64,000 nt of DNA, taken from NCBI RefSeq assembly GCF_001613385.1, contig NZ_BDCG01000018.1:62001-126000 (forward strand), read 5' to 3'. Below, in pieces: positions 1 to 9,152 of this stretch (positions are counted from its first letter, which is position 1; the number at the start of each line of letters is the position of its first letter). This DNA is from Nocardia flavorosea NBRC 108225 (GTDB lineage: Bacteria > Actinomycetota > Actinomycetes > Mycobacteriales > Mycobacteriaceae). The position numbers were made by a program, and so were the translations under genes. Below the pieces are notes generated by a model. It searched no databases, was not told the origin of the DNA, and saw only the letters and a list, made by a program, of their open reading frames with translations.

Positions 1-415
1 CGTGCAGCGCGATGGAGGCGGTGTTGCGGGATTCGATCACCGCGATCATGGCGTGGATATCGTTGCCGGCCCGGGCGCGCTCGATCAGTTCGGCCAGCAG
101 GGCCGCGCCGATACCGCGCCGCTGGAAGTGGTCGGCGATATAGATGGAGTTCTCGGCGGTGTGCCGGTAACCGGATTTGGGCCGCCACGGGCCGTAACTG
201 GCGTAACCGGCGAGCTCACCGTCGACCTCGGCCACCACGATCGGCCGGCCGTGCGCGGTGCGGTTGTCGAACCAGGCCTGCCGGTCGGCCAGATCGACGG
301 GTTCGTCGTCCCAGATGGCGGTGGTTTCGGCGATCGCCCGATTGTGGATCTCCAGGATCGCGGGCAGGTCACTGATCCGCGCATCGCGGACCAGGGTGGC
401 GGTGGCGGGGTTCAC
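1..415 (-). CDS. GNAT N-acetyltransferase, phosphinothricin acetyltransferase-like (3' end cut by window)
   Basis: Reading from a GTG at 415, 138 codons are visible before the window edge. The protein has the GNAT core: an N-terminal beta strand followed by IHNRAIAETTAIWDDEP, a central AGYASYGPWRPKSGYRHTAE strand pair, and the acetyl-CoA loop QRRGIGAALL near residue 105. This layout matches Pat/MddA-type acetyltransferases that acetylate phosphinothricin or methionine sulfoximine. The substrate here is inferred only. The GTGA at 415-412 overlaps the stop of the upstream epimerase gene, so the two genes are probably translationally coupled. Confidence 0.85.
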   Translation of the reverse strand, partial: MNPATATLVRDARISDLPAILEIHNRAIAETTAIWDDEPVDLADRQAWFDNRTAHGRPIVVAEVDGELAGYASYGPWRPKSGYRHTAENSIYIADHFQRRGIGAALLAELIERARAGNDIHAMIAVIESRNTASIALH

Positions 416-1302
416 CGGCCCACCGCGGCGGTGAGTGCCGCGCCGACCGTGGGGTGGCGGAATTCGTAACCGGTCGCCTCGAGCACGCCCGGAAGCGCGC
501 GGGGGCTGTGCAGGATCGCCTCGTCGGCGAATTCGCCGACTACCAGTTTGAGGGCGAAGCCCGGGACCAGCAGGGGGGTCGGCCGATGCAGGGCCCGGCC
601 CAGGGCGCGGGTGAATTCGGCATTCGTGACCGGTGCGGGGCCCACCGCGTTGAGCGGACCCCGGACCGACGGGGTGGTGAGCGCGTGCCGGATCGCGCCG
701 ATCTCGTCGTCGAGGGAGATCCACGGCTGATACTGCCGGCCGTTGCCGAGCCGGCCGCCCAGACCGAACAGGAACAGGGCCTTCAATTGCGGCAGCATCC
801 CGCCGGTGCCGGCGAGTACGACCCCGCTGCGCAGCAAGACCGTGCGGGCACCCGCCTCGGTGGCCGCGTGGGTGGCGGCCTCCCAATCCACGCACAGCGT
901 GGGCAGGAAACCGGTACCGGGCGCACCGTTTTCGTCGACCGCGCGGGCGCCGGTGTCACCGTAGTAATGCACACCGCTGGCGTTCACCAGCGTCGGTACA
1001 CCCGCCCGCGCGACGGCCGTAGCCAGCACATCGGTGGGGGTGATACGGCTGTCGCGGAGTTCCTGTTTGTACGCACCGGACCAGCGTTTACCGCCGATCC
1101 CGGCGCCGCACAGGTTCACCACAGCGTCCGCACCGTCGAAAACGGCGGGGTCGAGTTCGCCACCGGCGGGATCCCAGCGGCGTTCGTCGGGAGCGGCAGC
1201 CGGGCGCCGGACCAACCGGAGCACCTGCTCCCCGTCGCGGCGTAGTGCCGCGACGAGAGCAGTGCCGATCAGCCCGGACGAACCGGCCACCACAACCAGC
1301 AT
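412..1302 (-). CDS. TIGR01777 family NAD(P)-dependent epimerase/dehydratase-like protein
   Basis: 296 aa, an extended-SDR protein. The Rossmann motif VAGSSGLIGTALVAALRR starts at residue 4, and the family segment YYGDTGARAVDE lies near residue 113. The C-terminal block RALPGVLEATGYEFRHP is typical of the DUF1731 tail of TIGR01777 proteins. The enzymatic reaction of this family is not established. It follows sucB on the same strand, as in Rv2215-Rv2216 of M. tuberculosis. The ATG at 1302 is preceded by a -10 box that overlaps the sucB stop codon, so it may also have its own leaderless transcript. Confidence 0.9.
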   Translation of the reverse strand: MLVVVAGSSGLIGTALVAALRRDGEQVLRLVRRPAAAPDERRWDPAGGELDPAVFDGADAVVNLCGAGIGGKRWSGAYKQELRDSRITPTDVLATAVARAGVPTLVNASGVHYYGDTGARAVDENGAPGTGFLPTLCVDWEAATHAATEAGARTVLLRSGVVLAGTGGMLPQLKALFLFGLGGRLGNGRQYQPWISLDDEIGAIRHALTTPSVRGPLNAVGPAPVTNAEFTRALGRALHRPTPLLVPGFALKLVVGEFADEAILHSPRALPGVLEATGYEFRHPTVGAALTAAVGR

Positions 1303-1309
1303 CTACGTG

Positions 1310-1315
1310 ACCTTA
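1310..1315 (-). promoter_or_regulatory. -10 box (TAAGGT), leaderless start of TIGR01777 gene
   Basis: TAAGGT fits the actinobacterial TANNNT -10 element and lies 7 nt before the ATG at 1302. Its first three bases are the TAA stop codon of sucB. The promoter role is inferred. Confidence 0.5.
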
Positions 1316-3082
1316 CAGGCCGAGATCGGCCTCGAACGCCGCCTCTTCGAGGCGGTGCCGGATGGTGGTGAGGAACCGTCCGGCGTCCGCGCCGTCGATC
1401 AGGCGATGATCGTAGGTCAGCGGCAGATAGCACATCGAGCGGACGCCGATGAATTCGCTACCGGAATCGTCGGTGACCACGGTAGGCCGCTTGACGATCG
1501 CGCCGGTGCCGAGCATCGCCGACTGCGGCGGCACCAGGATCGGGGTGTCGAACAGCGCGCCCTGGCTGCCGATATTGGTGATGGTGAAGGTGCCACCGGC
1601 CAGCTCGTCCGGCTTCAGGCCGCCGGTGCGGGCCCGGTTGGCGATATCGGCGATAGCGCGTGCCAGCCCGGCCAGCGAGAGGTCGCTGGCATTGTGGATC
1701 ACCGGCGAGAGCAGGCCCTGCTCGGTGTCCACGGCGATCCCGAGATGCACCGATGCGTGGTAGGTGATCTCCTTGCTGTTCGCGTCGTAGCTGGCGTTGA
1801 TGTTCGGGTGCGCCCCGAGTGCCTCCACCACGGCCTTCGCGAAGAACGGCAGGAAGGTCAGGTTCACGCCCTCGCGCTTGGCGAACTCGGCCTTGGCCTT
1901 CGACCGCAGGGTCGCGATCTTGGTGACATCGGCCTCGTGCACCTGGGTGAGCTGCGCGGTGGTCTGCAGCGATTCCAGGGTCTTGGTCGCGGTGATCTGC
2001 CGGATCCGGTTGGCCTTCTGCGTGGTACCGCGAAGCGCCGCCAGCGCGGGGCTGGGCGCGGGCGCGGCCGGAGTCTTCGCCGTGGGGGCGGCAGCCGGTG
2101 CCGGGGCGGCGGGCGCCTTCCCGGCTTCGGCGGCGGCGAGCACATCCTGCTTGCGGATCCGCCCGCCGACACCGGAACCGGTGACAGTGGACAGGTCGAC
2201 GCCGTTCTCCTCGGCCAGTTTGCGGACCAGCGGGGTCACGTACGGGGTGGCGCCGTTACCGGACGAAGTGGGGGCCTGCGCTGCGGGCGCAGGTGCCGGA
2301 GCAGGGGCAGGTGCCGGAGCGGGCGCAGGTGCCGGAGCAGGGGCAGGTGCCGGAGCAGGGGCAGGTGCCGGAGCAGGGGCAGCGGCGGGGGCCGGCGCGG
2401 GCTCGGGCGCCGGGGCCGGCTCGGGAGCCGGAGCCGGAGCGGGCTCGGGCGCCGAACTCGCGGCGGGTGCGCCGGAGCCGATCACGCCGAGCTGACCGCC
2501 GACCTCCACGACATCGTCTTCGTTCGCGGTGATCTCGAGCAGGGTGCCCGCCACGGGCGAGGGGATCTCGGTATCGACCTTGTCGGTCGAGACCTCGAGC
2601 AGCGGTTCGTCGACCGCGACCTCGTCACCGATCGCCTTGAGCCACCGGGTCACGGTGCCCTCGGTGACCGATTCGCCGAGTTCCGGCATCTTCACCGGGG
2701 TCCCGGAGGCCGAACCGGACGCCGCCGCGGGCTGCGCAGCCGGCGCGGGCTCCGGTGCGGGCGCGGCTTCCTGCGCGGGCGCGGGGGCAGGCTCGGGTTC
2801 GGCGGCAGCCGGCTCCGGAGCCGGTGCGGGGGCGGCGGATTCGCCGGCCTCACCGATAACACCCAGTTCGCCGCCCACCTCGACGACGTCGTCTTCCTGC
2901 GCAACGATCTTCGTCAACACACCCGCCGCGGGGGACGGGATCTCGGTGTCGACCTTATCGGTGGAGACCTCGAGCAGCGGCTCGTCGACCTCGACCGTGT
3001 CTCCTTCCTGTTTCAGCCACCGTGTCACCGTTCCCTCGGTAACGCTCTCACCAAGAGCGGGCATCTGGACGGAGAAGGCCAT
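1313..3082 (-). CDS. sucB: Dihydrolipoyl acyltransferase (E2) of 2-oxoglutarate/pyruvate dehydrogenase, two lipoyl domains
   Basis: 589 aa. Two lipoyl domains (about residues 2-78 and 122-198) each carry the lipoylation site STDKVDTE. A long Pro-Ala linker (about 210-275) precedes the E3/E1-binding segment ([20 protein letters not shown]) and the acyltransferase domain, which ends with the catalytic motif [17 protein letters not shown]. It transfers the acyl group from E1-bound thiamine to CoA; in actinobacteria one E2 (DlaT/SucB) serves pyruvate dehydrogenase and related complexes. The start ATG at 3082 has a GAGGAG ribosome site. The linker DNA is a short GC-rich repeat coding (PA)n. Confidence 0.96.
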   Translation of the reverse strand: MAFSVQMPALGESVTEGTVTRWLKQEGDTVEVDEPLLEVSTDKVDTEIPSPAAGVLTKIVAQEDDVVEVGGELGVIGEAGESAAPAPAPEPAAAEPEPAPAPAQEAAPAPEPAPAAQPAAASGSASGTPVKMPELGESVTEGTVTRWLKAIGDEVAVDEPLLEVSTDKVDTEIPSPVAGTLLEITANEDDVVEVGGQLGVIGSGAPAASSAPEPAPAPAPEPAPAPEPAPAPAAAPAPAPAPAPAPAPAPAPAPAPAPAPAPAPAPAAQAPTSSGNGATPYVTPLVRKLAEENGVDLSTVTGSGVGGRIRKQDVLAAAEAGKAPAAPAPAAAPTAKTPAAPAPSPALAALRGTTQKANRIRQITATKTLESLQTTAQLTQVHEADVTKIATLRSKAKAEFAKREGVNLTFLPFFAKAVVEALGAHPNINASYDANSKEITYHASVHLGIAVDTEQGLLSPVIHNASDLSLAGLARAIADIANRARTGGLKPDELAGGTFTITNIGSQGALFDTPILVPPQSAMLGTGAIVKRPTVVTDDSGSEFIGVRSMCYLPLTYDHRLIDGADAGRFLTTIRHRLEEAAFEADLGL

Positions 3083-3336
3083 GTCCGTTGACTCCTCTAA
3101 CTGCTCGACGGGTCTACAACAGTTCGTTCCGGTGGATCCCGTCGCGGGTCGCGACAGTGTTCCAGCCGACGTTCATTCTGCGCGGCGCCGGAGATCCGTG
3201 TGGTTGTTGTTCCGGGAACCATCCTTGCACCCGCCGCCGCGCGCGGTTACCGGAGGGCATCCCATTCTGCGATCCGGCACCATGGAATCACCGCCCTGTA
3301 CGGCGGGTTCGAGTAGCGAGCAGGAGGTCGGCCGCA

Positions 3337-3690
3337 GTGGGCTTACTCGATCGTTTCCGTCGCGTCGCAGCTGGGCGTGGCCGTGTTTCCCGTGGCCGCT
3401 CGCCCGAGGCCGCGTATCTGGCGGACTGGGTGCGCACACATACCGGAGTGGAGGGGTTCGTAGAACCGAAGACGACTGTGACCGATGTCACCGTGGTGCT
3501 CGTTGCCGCGGATGGGGAGTGGACCCGGCGGATCGTCGGCGAACGCGGCGCCCGGCGACTCGCCCGCGATCTGAGGATCCCGGTATACGACGTCGGCAAG
3601 ACCGGCTATCCGCAACGGATGCGCGACTACGACGCCCGCCGCCGGATCGAACGCAAACACGCGCTCGAACGCGAACTCGGCGAGGACTGA
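3337..3690 (+). CDS. Conserved hypothetical protein (117 aa)
   Basis: I do not recognise a characterised family. The protein begins GLLDRFRR and is rich in Arg, with a basic C-terminal helix (YDARRRIERKHALERELGED) that could form a coiled coil. The central part (TDVTVVLVAADGEWTRRIVG) looks like an alpha/beta fold. The start is placed at GTG 3337 because AGGAGG lies 9 nt upstream and because similarity to normal coding composition begins there; the reading frame stays open further upstream, but that part looks non-coding. It is divergent from sucB and its own operon is monocistronic. Confidence 0.7.
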   Translation: MGLLDRFRRVAAGRGRVSRGRSPEAAYLADWVRTHTGVEGFVEPKTTVTDVTVVLVAADGEWTRRIVGERGARRLARDLRIPVYDVGKTGYPQRMRDYDARRRIERKHALERELGED

Positions 3691-4280
3691 TCAGCGCGTC
3701 CCCCAGCGGTACGGCCGGCACCGGCCGGTACGACCATGGGCGGCGGGGCCTACTCCCGGCGAACGGCCACCCGCTATCGGTCGCCGCCGTGGCATCCCGG
3801 CGGGCGCGAACCGAAGAGTCGTCCATGAGTGCCCTGCCCGTGGTGACATGGGTGCGGATCCCCGGCCCGAGGGCAGGGCGGGAGCTGTGCCCGCTCCGCC
3901 GGGTCGCTCGTTCACGGCGCGTGCGCGACGCTCGGTCGCGGTTACCTCGGGGCGGGATCCGAAGCAGAAGGCCGAGGCTCGTCCCGTTCACCTACTCGAA
4001 CGCCCACCGCGCGGCACCGTGGCGTCCGGCTCTCGCCCGCGCGGCGAGGGGCTGCCGGCCCCGCCGGTCGATGATCCGGAGCCGCGGTGCGGTCGGACAC
4101 TGTCTCCGGCGCCGTCGGAAAATTCCCGGTCCTTGCGTCAACTCGTCAGTCGGTCATCCCAGCGGACGAGTCGTGACCGGGGCCGGATTCGGCCGGCGGG
4201 GATCGGGCCGATATCCGGCGCCGCCCGCGGACGGCGCCGGATGTAGGTCGCTTCGTTACCTGCCCGACTCGGCCTGCGAC
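3691..4280. other. 590 nt without a recognisable gene
   Basis: Lies between the hypothetical gene at 3337-3690 and the 3' end of pepA. Several open frames cross it on both strands, but all are Arg/Pro-rich products of high GC and none shows a ribosome site or a family motif. M. tuberculosis has ephD at about this position; no epoxide hydrolase remnant was recognised here. Confidence 0.6.
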
Positions 4281-5792
4281 CTATTCGGCGGCGATATCCT
4301 CGAGCACGGCGATAAGCGTGCGGACCGGGACGCCGGTGCCGCCCTTGCCGATATAGCCGAACGGCCCGCCGGTGTTGTACGACGGACCCGCGATATCGAT
4401 ATGCGCCCACTGGACGCCCTCGGGCACGAATTCCTTCAGATAGGTGCCGGCCACCAGCATCCCGCCCCAGCGGTGCGAGGTCGCGTTGACCATATCGGCA
4501 ACCTTCGAATCGAGGTCGGCGCGCAATTCCCCGGGGAGCGGCATCGGCCAGCCGTGCTCGCCGACCTCGCGGGAGATACGGGCGACCCGGTCGCGGAAAT
4601 CGTCGGTGCCCATCACGCCCGGGGTCCGGGTGCCCAGCGCGACCATCTGGGCGCCGGTGAGCGTGGCGACGTCGATCAGGTACTGCGGATCGTCCTCCCC
4701 GGCGCGGACCATGGCATCGGCCAGGATGAGCCGGCCCTCGGCGTCGGTATTGGTGACCTCGATCGTGGTGCCGCCGTACTGGGTGAGTACATCGCCGGGC
4801 CGCTGCGCGGTATCCGACGGCATGTTCTCGGCCATCGGCACGGTCGCGATCACGGTGATCGGCAGGCTGAGCCGTGCCGCCAGCAAGGTCGTCGCCACGA
4901 CCGCCGCCGCCCCGGCCATATCCGAGGTCATGTTCTCCATGTTCGCGGCCGGTTTGATGGAGATACCGCCGGTGTCGAAGGTGATGCCCTTGCCCACCAG
5001 CGCGACCTTCTTGTCGCCGCCGCGGTAGGTGAGCCGCACCAGTCGCGGCGGCCGCGAGGATCCTTTGCCGACACCCACGACGCCGCCGTAACCCCCGGCT
5101 TCCAGCGCTTTCTCGTCGAGGATCTCGACCTCGAGCCCGGCGCCCTCGGCGAGCAGTTCGGTCCGGCGCGCGAATTCGGCCGGGAAGAGATGGCTGGGCG
5201 GGGTGTTCACGAAATCGCGTGCGGTGGCCACGGCCTCGGCCGTCAGCTGCGCCCGCAGCAGGGCGTCACCGCCGAAATCAGGTTCGGGGACGAGCAGTTC
5301 CAGCCGGGCGAGCGGGGCGGCCTCCGGTTTCGGCGCGGATTTCGCCGAACGGAACGGGGTGAAGGAGTATGCGCCCAGGTAGAAACCCTCCGCCGCCGCG
5401 CCGATATCGAGACCGGACAGGGTGGTGACTGCCCGCGTGACCCCGGTCAGCGAGCGGGCGGCGACACCCGCGCTGCGGCGGATCTGCTCGGCGTCGAGGT
5501 CGGCGGCGCTGCCCAGTCCGACGGCCAGCACGCTGGTGACATTGTCCAGCCCGGCCGGTGCGGGCACCCGGATCAGCTGTTCGGCCTTACCGGTGCCGCC
5601 GACCGCGGTCACCTGATCGAGCAGCCGGACGCGCAGGTCGGCGTCGAGCACATCGCCGAAGAGGTCCTCGGGCACCAGGGCGGGCCCGTCGTCGGTGGTG
5701 GCCACACCGACGACGAGGACGTCGGTGCCGGGCTCGATGGTCTGGGTACGTGCCAATTCCGGTCCGAGCGGACGATCTGCGACAGCTGTCAT
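4281..5792 (-). CDS. pepA: Leucyl aminopeptidase, M17 family
   Basis: 503 aa cytosolic di-metal exopeptidase that removes N-terminal residues from peptides. The C-terminal catalytic domain contains the metal-binding segments [14 protein letters not shown] (about 270-283) and [13 protein letters not shown] (about 350-362), which supply the Lys, Asp and Glu ligands and the catalytic Arg. The N-terminal domain is the usual poorly conserved P-loop-like module. The start ATG at 5792 is chosen over an in-frame start 15 codons upstream because a -10 element lies 7 nt before it. It is the homologue of Rv2213 (pepB). Confidence 0.95.
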   Translation of the reverse strand: MTAVADRPLGPELARTQTIEPGTDVLVVGVATTDDGPALVPEDLFGDVLDADLRVRLLDQVTAVGGTGKAEQLIRVPAPAGLDNVTSVLAVGLGSAADLDAEQIRRSAGVAARSLTGVTRAVTTLSGLDIGAAAEGFYLGAYSFTPFRSAKSAPKPEAAPLARLELLVPEPDFGGDALLRAQLTAEAVATARDFVNTPPSHLFPAEFARRTELLAEGAGLEVEILDEKALEAGGYGGVVGVGKGSSRPPRLVRLTYRGGDKKVALVGKGITFDTGGISIKPAANMENMTSDMAGAAAVVATTLLAARLSLPITVIATVPMAENMPSDTAQRPGDVLTQYGGTTIEVTNTDAEGRLILADAMVRAGEDDPQYLIDVATLTGAQMVALGTRTPGVMGTDDFRDRVARISREVGEHGWPMPLPGELRADLDSKVADMVNATSHRWGGMLVAGTYLKEFVPEGVQWAHIDIAGPSYNTGGPFGYIGKGGTGVPVRTLIAVLEDIAAE

Positions 5793-5799
5793 GGCTTTC

Positions 5800-5805
5800 A
5801 GGCTA
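5800..5805 (-). promoter_or_regulatory. -10 box (TAGCCT), leaderless start of pepA
   Basis: TAGCCT matches TANNNT and is separated from the ATG at 5792 by 7 nt, so transcription would begin at or next to the start codon. Confidence 0.5.
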
Positions 5806-6606
5806 TTCGGTGACGGTCCGCTGCCGTACCGCGACACCGTCGAGGAGCATGTCCACGCCGTAGGACAGCAGCGCGTCGAAGTCGAGTTCCGGCGGCGGCC
5901 AGGCCTGCGGATCGAAGACCCGGTACAGCGTGGGCCGCGCTGTCGCGTCGATGAGATCGGCCAGACCCGGCGGGTCTACCGCGGTATCGTCCGGTCCGCC
6001 CAGCCGATCGGTTCGTTCCGAGGCCCACAGCAGGGCAAGCCCCTGTACCAGCGCCGAGTAGCTCAGATAGGCCGACATCAGCTCGGCGCGGGGCAGATCC
6101 AATTCGCCGAAGGCCGACATCGTGCGCTCCAGAGTGTCCAGCAACCCGGGGCCGAGCGGTGGCCGGACGCGTGCCAGCACCGGCAGTACCCACGGGTGGC
6201 GCCGGTAGAGCTGCCATTCCCGCTGCGCCTCGTGACGCAGGCGTGCGCGCCACCCCGACAGTTCGCCGGGCGGCGGCGAGGGAGCGTCGAGAACCAGCTC
6301 GACCATTGCCGCGAGCAACTGTTCGCGATCGTCGAAATGCCGGTAGAGCGCCGCGGTGGCCACTCCCAGCTCCCCGGCCAGCCGGCGCATGGTGAGGCCG
6401 TCGAGGCCGGTGCGATCCGCGAGTTCCACGGCTGCCCGGGTGATCACGACTGCCGACAGGCGGCGCGGCGCCGGGCGGACGCGGGCCGGCGCGGCGGTCT
6501 GCCGGGCACGGTAGGCGCGCGCCTGGCAGGAGCGGGAGCAGTATTGCCGGCGCCGGCCCCGGGAAGGTTGCCGGAGCTCCGCGCCGCAGCGCACACAGTG
6601 AGTCAC
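5803..6606 (-). CDS. TetR-family regulator with N-terminal CxxC/CxxxC zinc ribbon
   Basis: 267 aa. Residues 1-35 contain HCVRCGAEL and [12 protein letters not shown], four cysteines spaced as in a small zinc ribbon. A TetR DNA-binding domain follows (about 50-100: [17 protein letters not shown], then [13 protein letters not shown]). The C-terminal half is an all-helical ligand-binding domain of the TetR_C type. GTG 6606 is chosen because the first cysteine follows directly and upstream codons look non-coding. It is divergent from a GNAT gene 102 nt away, which it probably represses. The ligand is unknown. Confidence 0.88.
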   Translation of the reverse strand: MTHCVRCGAELRQPSRGRRRQYCSRSCQARAYRARQTAAPARVRPAPRRLSAVVITRAAVELADRTGLDGLTMRRLAGELGVATAALYRHFDDREQLLAAMVELVLDAPSPPPGELSGWRARLRHEAQREWQLYRRHPWVLPVLARVRPPLGPGLLDTLERTMSAFGELDLPRAELMSAYLSYSALVQGLALLWASERTDRLGGPDDTAVDPPGLADLIDATARPTLYRVFDPQAWPPPELDFDALLSYGVDMLLDGVAVRQRTVTE

Positions 6607-6623
6607 GAATTCGATTTCAACAC

Positions 6624-6644
6624 ACGAAATACCGTGACGAAATA
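6624..6644. promoter_or_regulatory. Candidate operator: direct repeat ACGAAATA
   Basis: ACGAAATA occurs at 6624-6631 and 6637-6644, a 13 bp spacing, in the 102 nt between the TetR and GNAT start codons. The local sequence is AT-richer than the flanks. Its position in a divergent intergenic region is what one expects for a TetR binding site, though TetR sites are more often inverted than direct repeats. Confidence 0.25.
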
Positions 6645-6708
6645 GTGGTTGTGCAGAGGTAGGGCGCATAACTTCGAATCGCAGGAACACCATTCACGAG
6701 GAGGCAAC

Positions 6709-7320
6709 GTGGGTACCGAACTGGATGTGCGGCGTGCGGAAAAAAGCGACTTCGACGCGTTGCTGACCGCGCTCCTGGTAGCGGCCCCGGACGAGGCGGT
6801 GACGGAGTGGATCATGCGCGGTCACCCTGCGGATCAGTTTCTCGACGTCTATCTGCCCGAGCTCATCGAACGCGGGCTCGCCGAGGACGAACTCTGGGTC
6901 GCGGGCGCCGCGGGCGAGATCTGGGCGGTATCGCTCTGGCAGGCCATGGATTCCGTCGAGCGGCTGCACACCGAGGCGGCGATCGCCCGTGCACACGCCG
7001 ACCGCGCCCCGGATTTCCGGCCGGTGCAGCGTTCGGCGTACGTCACCGAGCTCCTGGCCCGGGAGCATCCGCGGCGGTTCCCGCACCGCTACCTGGAGCT
7101 GATCGTCACGGTCCCGCAGTACCGCGGCCGGGGTGCCGGTGCGGCGATTCTCGGCAATCGCATCCGGGCGCTGGCGGCCGCGGGGATTCCGGCCTACCTG
7201 GAGGCCAGTACCGAGCGTTCGTCACGCCTGTATGCCCGGCAGGGGTTCGTGCGCATCGGCGAAACCCACACCCTGCCCGAGGACGGTCCGACCTTGATCC
7301 CGATGTGGTTCGAGGCCTGA
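6709..7320 (+). CDS. GNAT-family N-acetyltransferase
   Basis: 203 aa. The acetyl-CoA-binding motif V-x-x-x-x-RGRGAGAAILGNRI is at about residues 139-156, followed by the typical strand-helix PAYLEASTERSSRLYARQGF and C-terminal strand FVRIGETHTL. The start GTG 6709 has GAGGAGG 4-10 nt upstream; the frame remains open for 20 more codons but without coding character. It is divergent from the zinc-ribbon TetR gene and is its likely target. The substrate cannot be read from the sequence. Confidence 0.88.
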   Translation: MGTELDVRRAEKSDFDALLTALLVAAPDEAVTEWIMRGHPADQFLDVYLPELIERGLAEDELWVAGAAGEIWAVSLWQAMDSVERLHTEAAIARAHADRAPDFRPVQRSAYVTELLAREHPRRFPHRYLELIVTVPQYRGRGAGAAILGNRIRALAAAGIPAYLEASTERSSRLYARQGFVRIGETHTLPEDGPTLIPMWFEA

Positions 7321-7371
7321 TCATGCCTCCGGCCGCCGAGATGACGGCTACCGAGACCTGTGCACCCGACC

Positions 7372-7885
7372 AGCCTCGGCTCAGTCCGGCTCGGCCCGGC
7401 TCGGCCCGGTCCGGCTCGGCCCGGCTCGGCTCAGTCCGGCTCGGCTCGGCTCGGCTCGGCTCGGTCCGGCTCGGTCCGGCCCGGCTCGGCCCGGCTCGGC
7501 CCGGTCCGGTCCGGTCCGGTCCGGCTCAGCTCAGCCCCGTTCGGCCCGGCCCCGTTCGGCCCGGCCCCGTTCGGCCCGGCCCCGCTCGGCTCGGCCCGGC
7601 CCGGTCCGGTCCGGTCCGGTCCGGCTCAGCTCAGCCCCGTTCGGCCCGGCCCCGCTCGGCCCGGCCCGGTCCGGCCCGGCCCCGCTCGGCCCGGTCCGGT
7701 CCGGTCCAGCTCAGCCCCGTTCGGCCCGGCCCCGCTCGGCCCGGCCCGGTCCGGCCCAACTCAGCCCCGTTCGGCCCGGCCCCGCTCGGCCCCGCTCGGC
7801 CCCGCCCCGCTCGGCTCGGCTCAGCTTGGCCCGGTGCGCATGGCTTGGACCCGCCTGGCTCGGCTCGGTCCTGCCTGGCCCAGCC
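7372..7885. repeat. Degenerate pentanucleotide satellite, consensus G(C/T)(C/T)CG, with a higher-order repeat
   Basis: About 500 bp built of 5-mers such as GCTCG, GCCCG, GTCCG and GTTCG in uninterrupted phase; the strict array runs to about 7835 and fades by 7885. A second level is visible: the block TCAGCCCCGTTCGGCCCGGC starts at 7531, 7631, 7711 and 7761, that is at spacings of 100, 80 and 50 bp, all multiples of the 5 bp unit. Long open frames cross it on both strands only because the repeat contains no stop codons. It lies between the GNAT gene and the gcvT promoter. Confidence 0.95.
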
Positions 7886-7950
7886 GGGGTGGTCACGGTC
7901 GTGGATACCGGGCCCGGGCGCTGCGTCCGCTGGGGCGGCTCGGGGCGGGA

Positions 7951-7956
7951 TAAGCT
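7951..7956 (+). promoter_or_regulatory. -10 box (TAAGCT), leaderless start of gcvT
   Basis: TAAGCT is followed by exactly 6 nt and the GTG start at 7963. No ribosome site is present and the upstream DNA is the pentanucleotide satellite. Confidence 0.55.
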
Positions 7957-7962
7957 CGCCGG

Positions 7963-9057
7963 GTGAGTGACGCCGGGCTGAAACAGGGACCTGTCCATGG
8001 AGTTCACGTCGAACTCGGAGCGAAATTCGCGCCGTTCGGCGGATGGGAGATGCCGGTCTCCTATGCGGGCACCGTGGCCGAGCACACCGCGGTCCGGGAA
8101 TCGGTGGGACTGTTCGACGTGAGCCATCTCGGCAAGGCGACGGTACGCGGGGCGGGCTCGGCGGAATTCGTGAACTCGGCGCTGACCAACGATCTGGGCC
8201 GGATCGGCCCGGGTAGAGCCCAGTACACCCTGTGCTGCACCGCCGACGGGGGAGTTGTCGACGATCTGATCGCCTACTTCGTCCGCGACGACGAGATCTT
8301 CCTGGTGCCGAATGCCGCGAACACCGCCACGGTGGTCGAGTTGCTGGCGGCCGCCGCGCCACCGGCGATCACCGTGACCGACGAGCACCGCGACTACGCG
8401 GTATTCGCGGTGCAGGGGCCGCAGTCGACACAGGTCCTCGACGCGCTGGGGTTCCCCACGGACCTGTCGTTCATGGCGTTCACCGATGCCGAATGGTACG
8501 GACAGCCCGTCCGGGTCTGCCGGACCGGCTACACCGGCGAGCACGGATACGAACTGCTGCCCCGTTGGACCGGAGCCGAGGAACTGTTCCGGGCCCTGGT
8601 CGAGCAGGTGCGGGCCGCCGGCGGCGCGGTGGCCGGGCTGGGCGCGCGCGATACCTTGCGGACCGAGATGGGCTATCCGCTGCACGGGCACGAGCTGTCC
8701 ACCGAGATCACGCCCGTCCAGGCCCGGGCGTCCTGGGCTGTCGGCTGGGCGAAGACCGACTTCTGGGGCAAGGCGGCGCTGGAGGCCGAACGCGCAGCCG
8801 GCGCGCGGCGCGTCCTGCTCGGCCTCGAGGCGCTCGACCGCGGGATCCCACGGGAGAACCAGACCGTGCGCCACGACGGCCGCGAGGCCGGGGTGACCAC
8901 CTCGGGAACCTTCTCACCGACCAAGCAGATCGGGATCGCCCTGGCCCTGCTCGACCCGGCGATCACTCCGGGGAGCGAGGTCGAGGTCGATGTGCGAGGG
9001 CGGGCGCTGCGCTGCACCGTGGTGCGGCCGCCGTTCGTGAAGCCGCGCACCAGCTGA
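7963..9057 (+). CDS. gcvT: Aminomethyltransferase, glycine cleavage system T protein
   Basis: 364 aa. It transfers the methylene group from aminomethyl-H-protein to tetrahydrofolate, releasing ammonia. The folate-binding N-terminal domain begins with [20 protein letters not shown] and [12 protein letters not shown]; the signature [13 protein letters not shown] is at about residue 186, and [20 protein letters not shown] near 226. The C-terminal barrel carries the [16 protein letters not shown] segment. No other gcv genes are nearby, as in M. tuberculosis (Rv2211c). It appears to be transcribed from the leaderless promoter directly upstream, behind the satellite. Confidence 0.97.
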   Translation: MSDAGLKQGPVHGVHVELGAKFAPFGGWEMPVSYAGTVAEHTAVRESVGLFDVSHLGKATVRGAGSAEFVNSALTNDLGRIGPGRAQYTLCCTADGGVVDDLIAYFVRDDEIFLVPNAANTATVVELLAAAAPPAITVTDEHRDYAVFAVQGPQSTQVLDALGFPTDLSFMAFTDAEWYGQPVRVCRTGYTGEHGYELLPRWTGAEELFRALVEQVRAAGGAVAGLGARDTLRTEMGYPLHGHELSTEITPVQARASWAVGWAKTDFWGKAALEAERAAGARRVLLGLEALDRGIPRENQTVRHDGREAGVTTSGTFSPTKQIGIALALLDPAITPGSEVEVDVRGRALRCTVVRPPFVKPRTS

Positions 9058-9139
9058 TCCGGGCCGGGTAGCCGGGCGAAACCGCGTCTCACCGATGCCG
9101 GACAACCGACCACCGCGTATTCTGCCCGACCCCAGGACA

Positions 9140-9145
9140 TAGACT
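9140..9145 (+). promoter_or_regulatory. -10 box (TAGACT), leaderless start of ilvE
   Basis: TAGACT lies 7 nt before the ATG at 9153, with no ribosome-binding sequence between them. Confidence 0.5.
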
Positions 9146-9152
9146 GCTGGTC

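Noticed and set aside
1034-5813. Very long plus-strand frames antisense to sucB and pepA
   Set aside because: Antisense shadows of high-GC genes; Arg/Gly-rich, no motifs.
7372-7885. CRISPR array
   Set aside because: Short contiguous units with no spacers and no cas genes in the window.
7372-7962. Glycine riboswitch upstream of gcvT
   Set aside because: The upstream DNA is entirely pentanucleotide repeat and the gene seems to be leaderless.
6807-8874. Long open frames on both strands through the pentanucleotide array
   Set aside because: They exist only because the repeat has no stop codons; products are (R-P/L-G-P/S-A)n with no ribosome site, and they overlap real genes.
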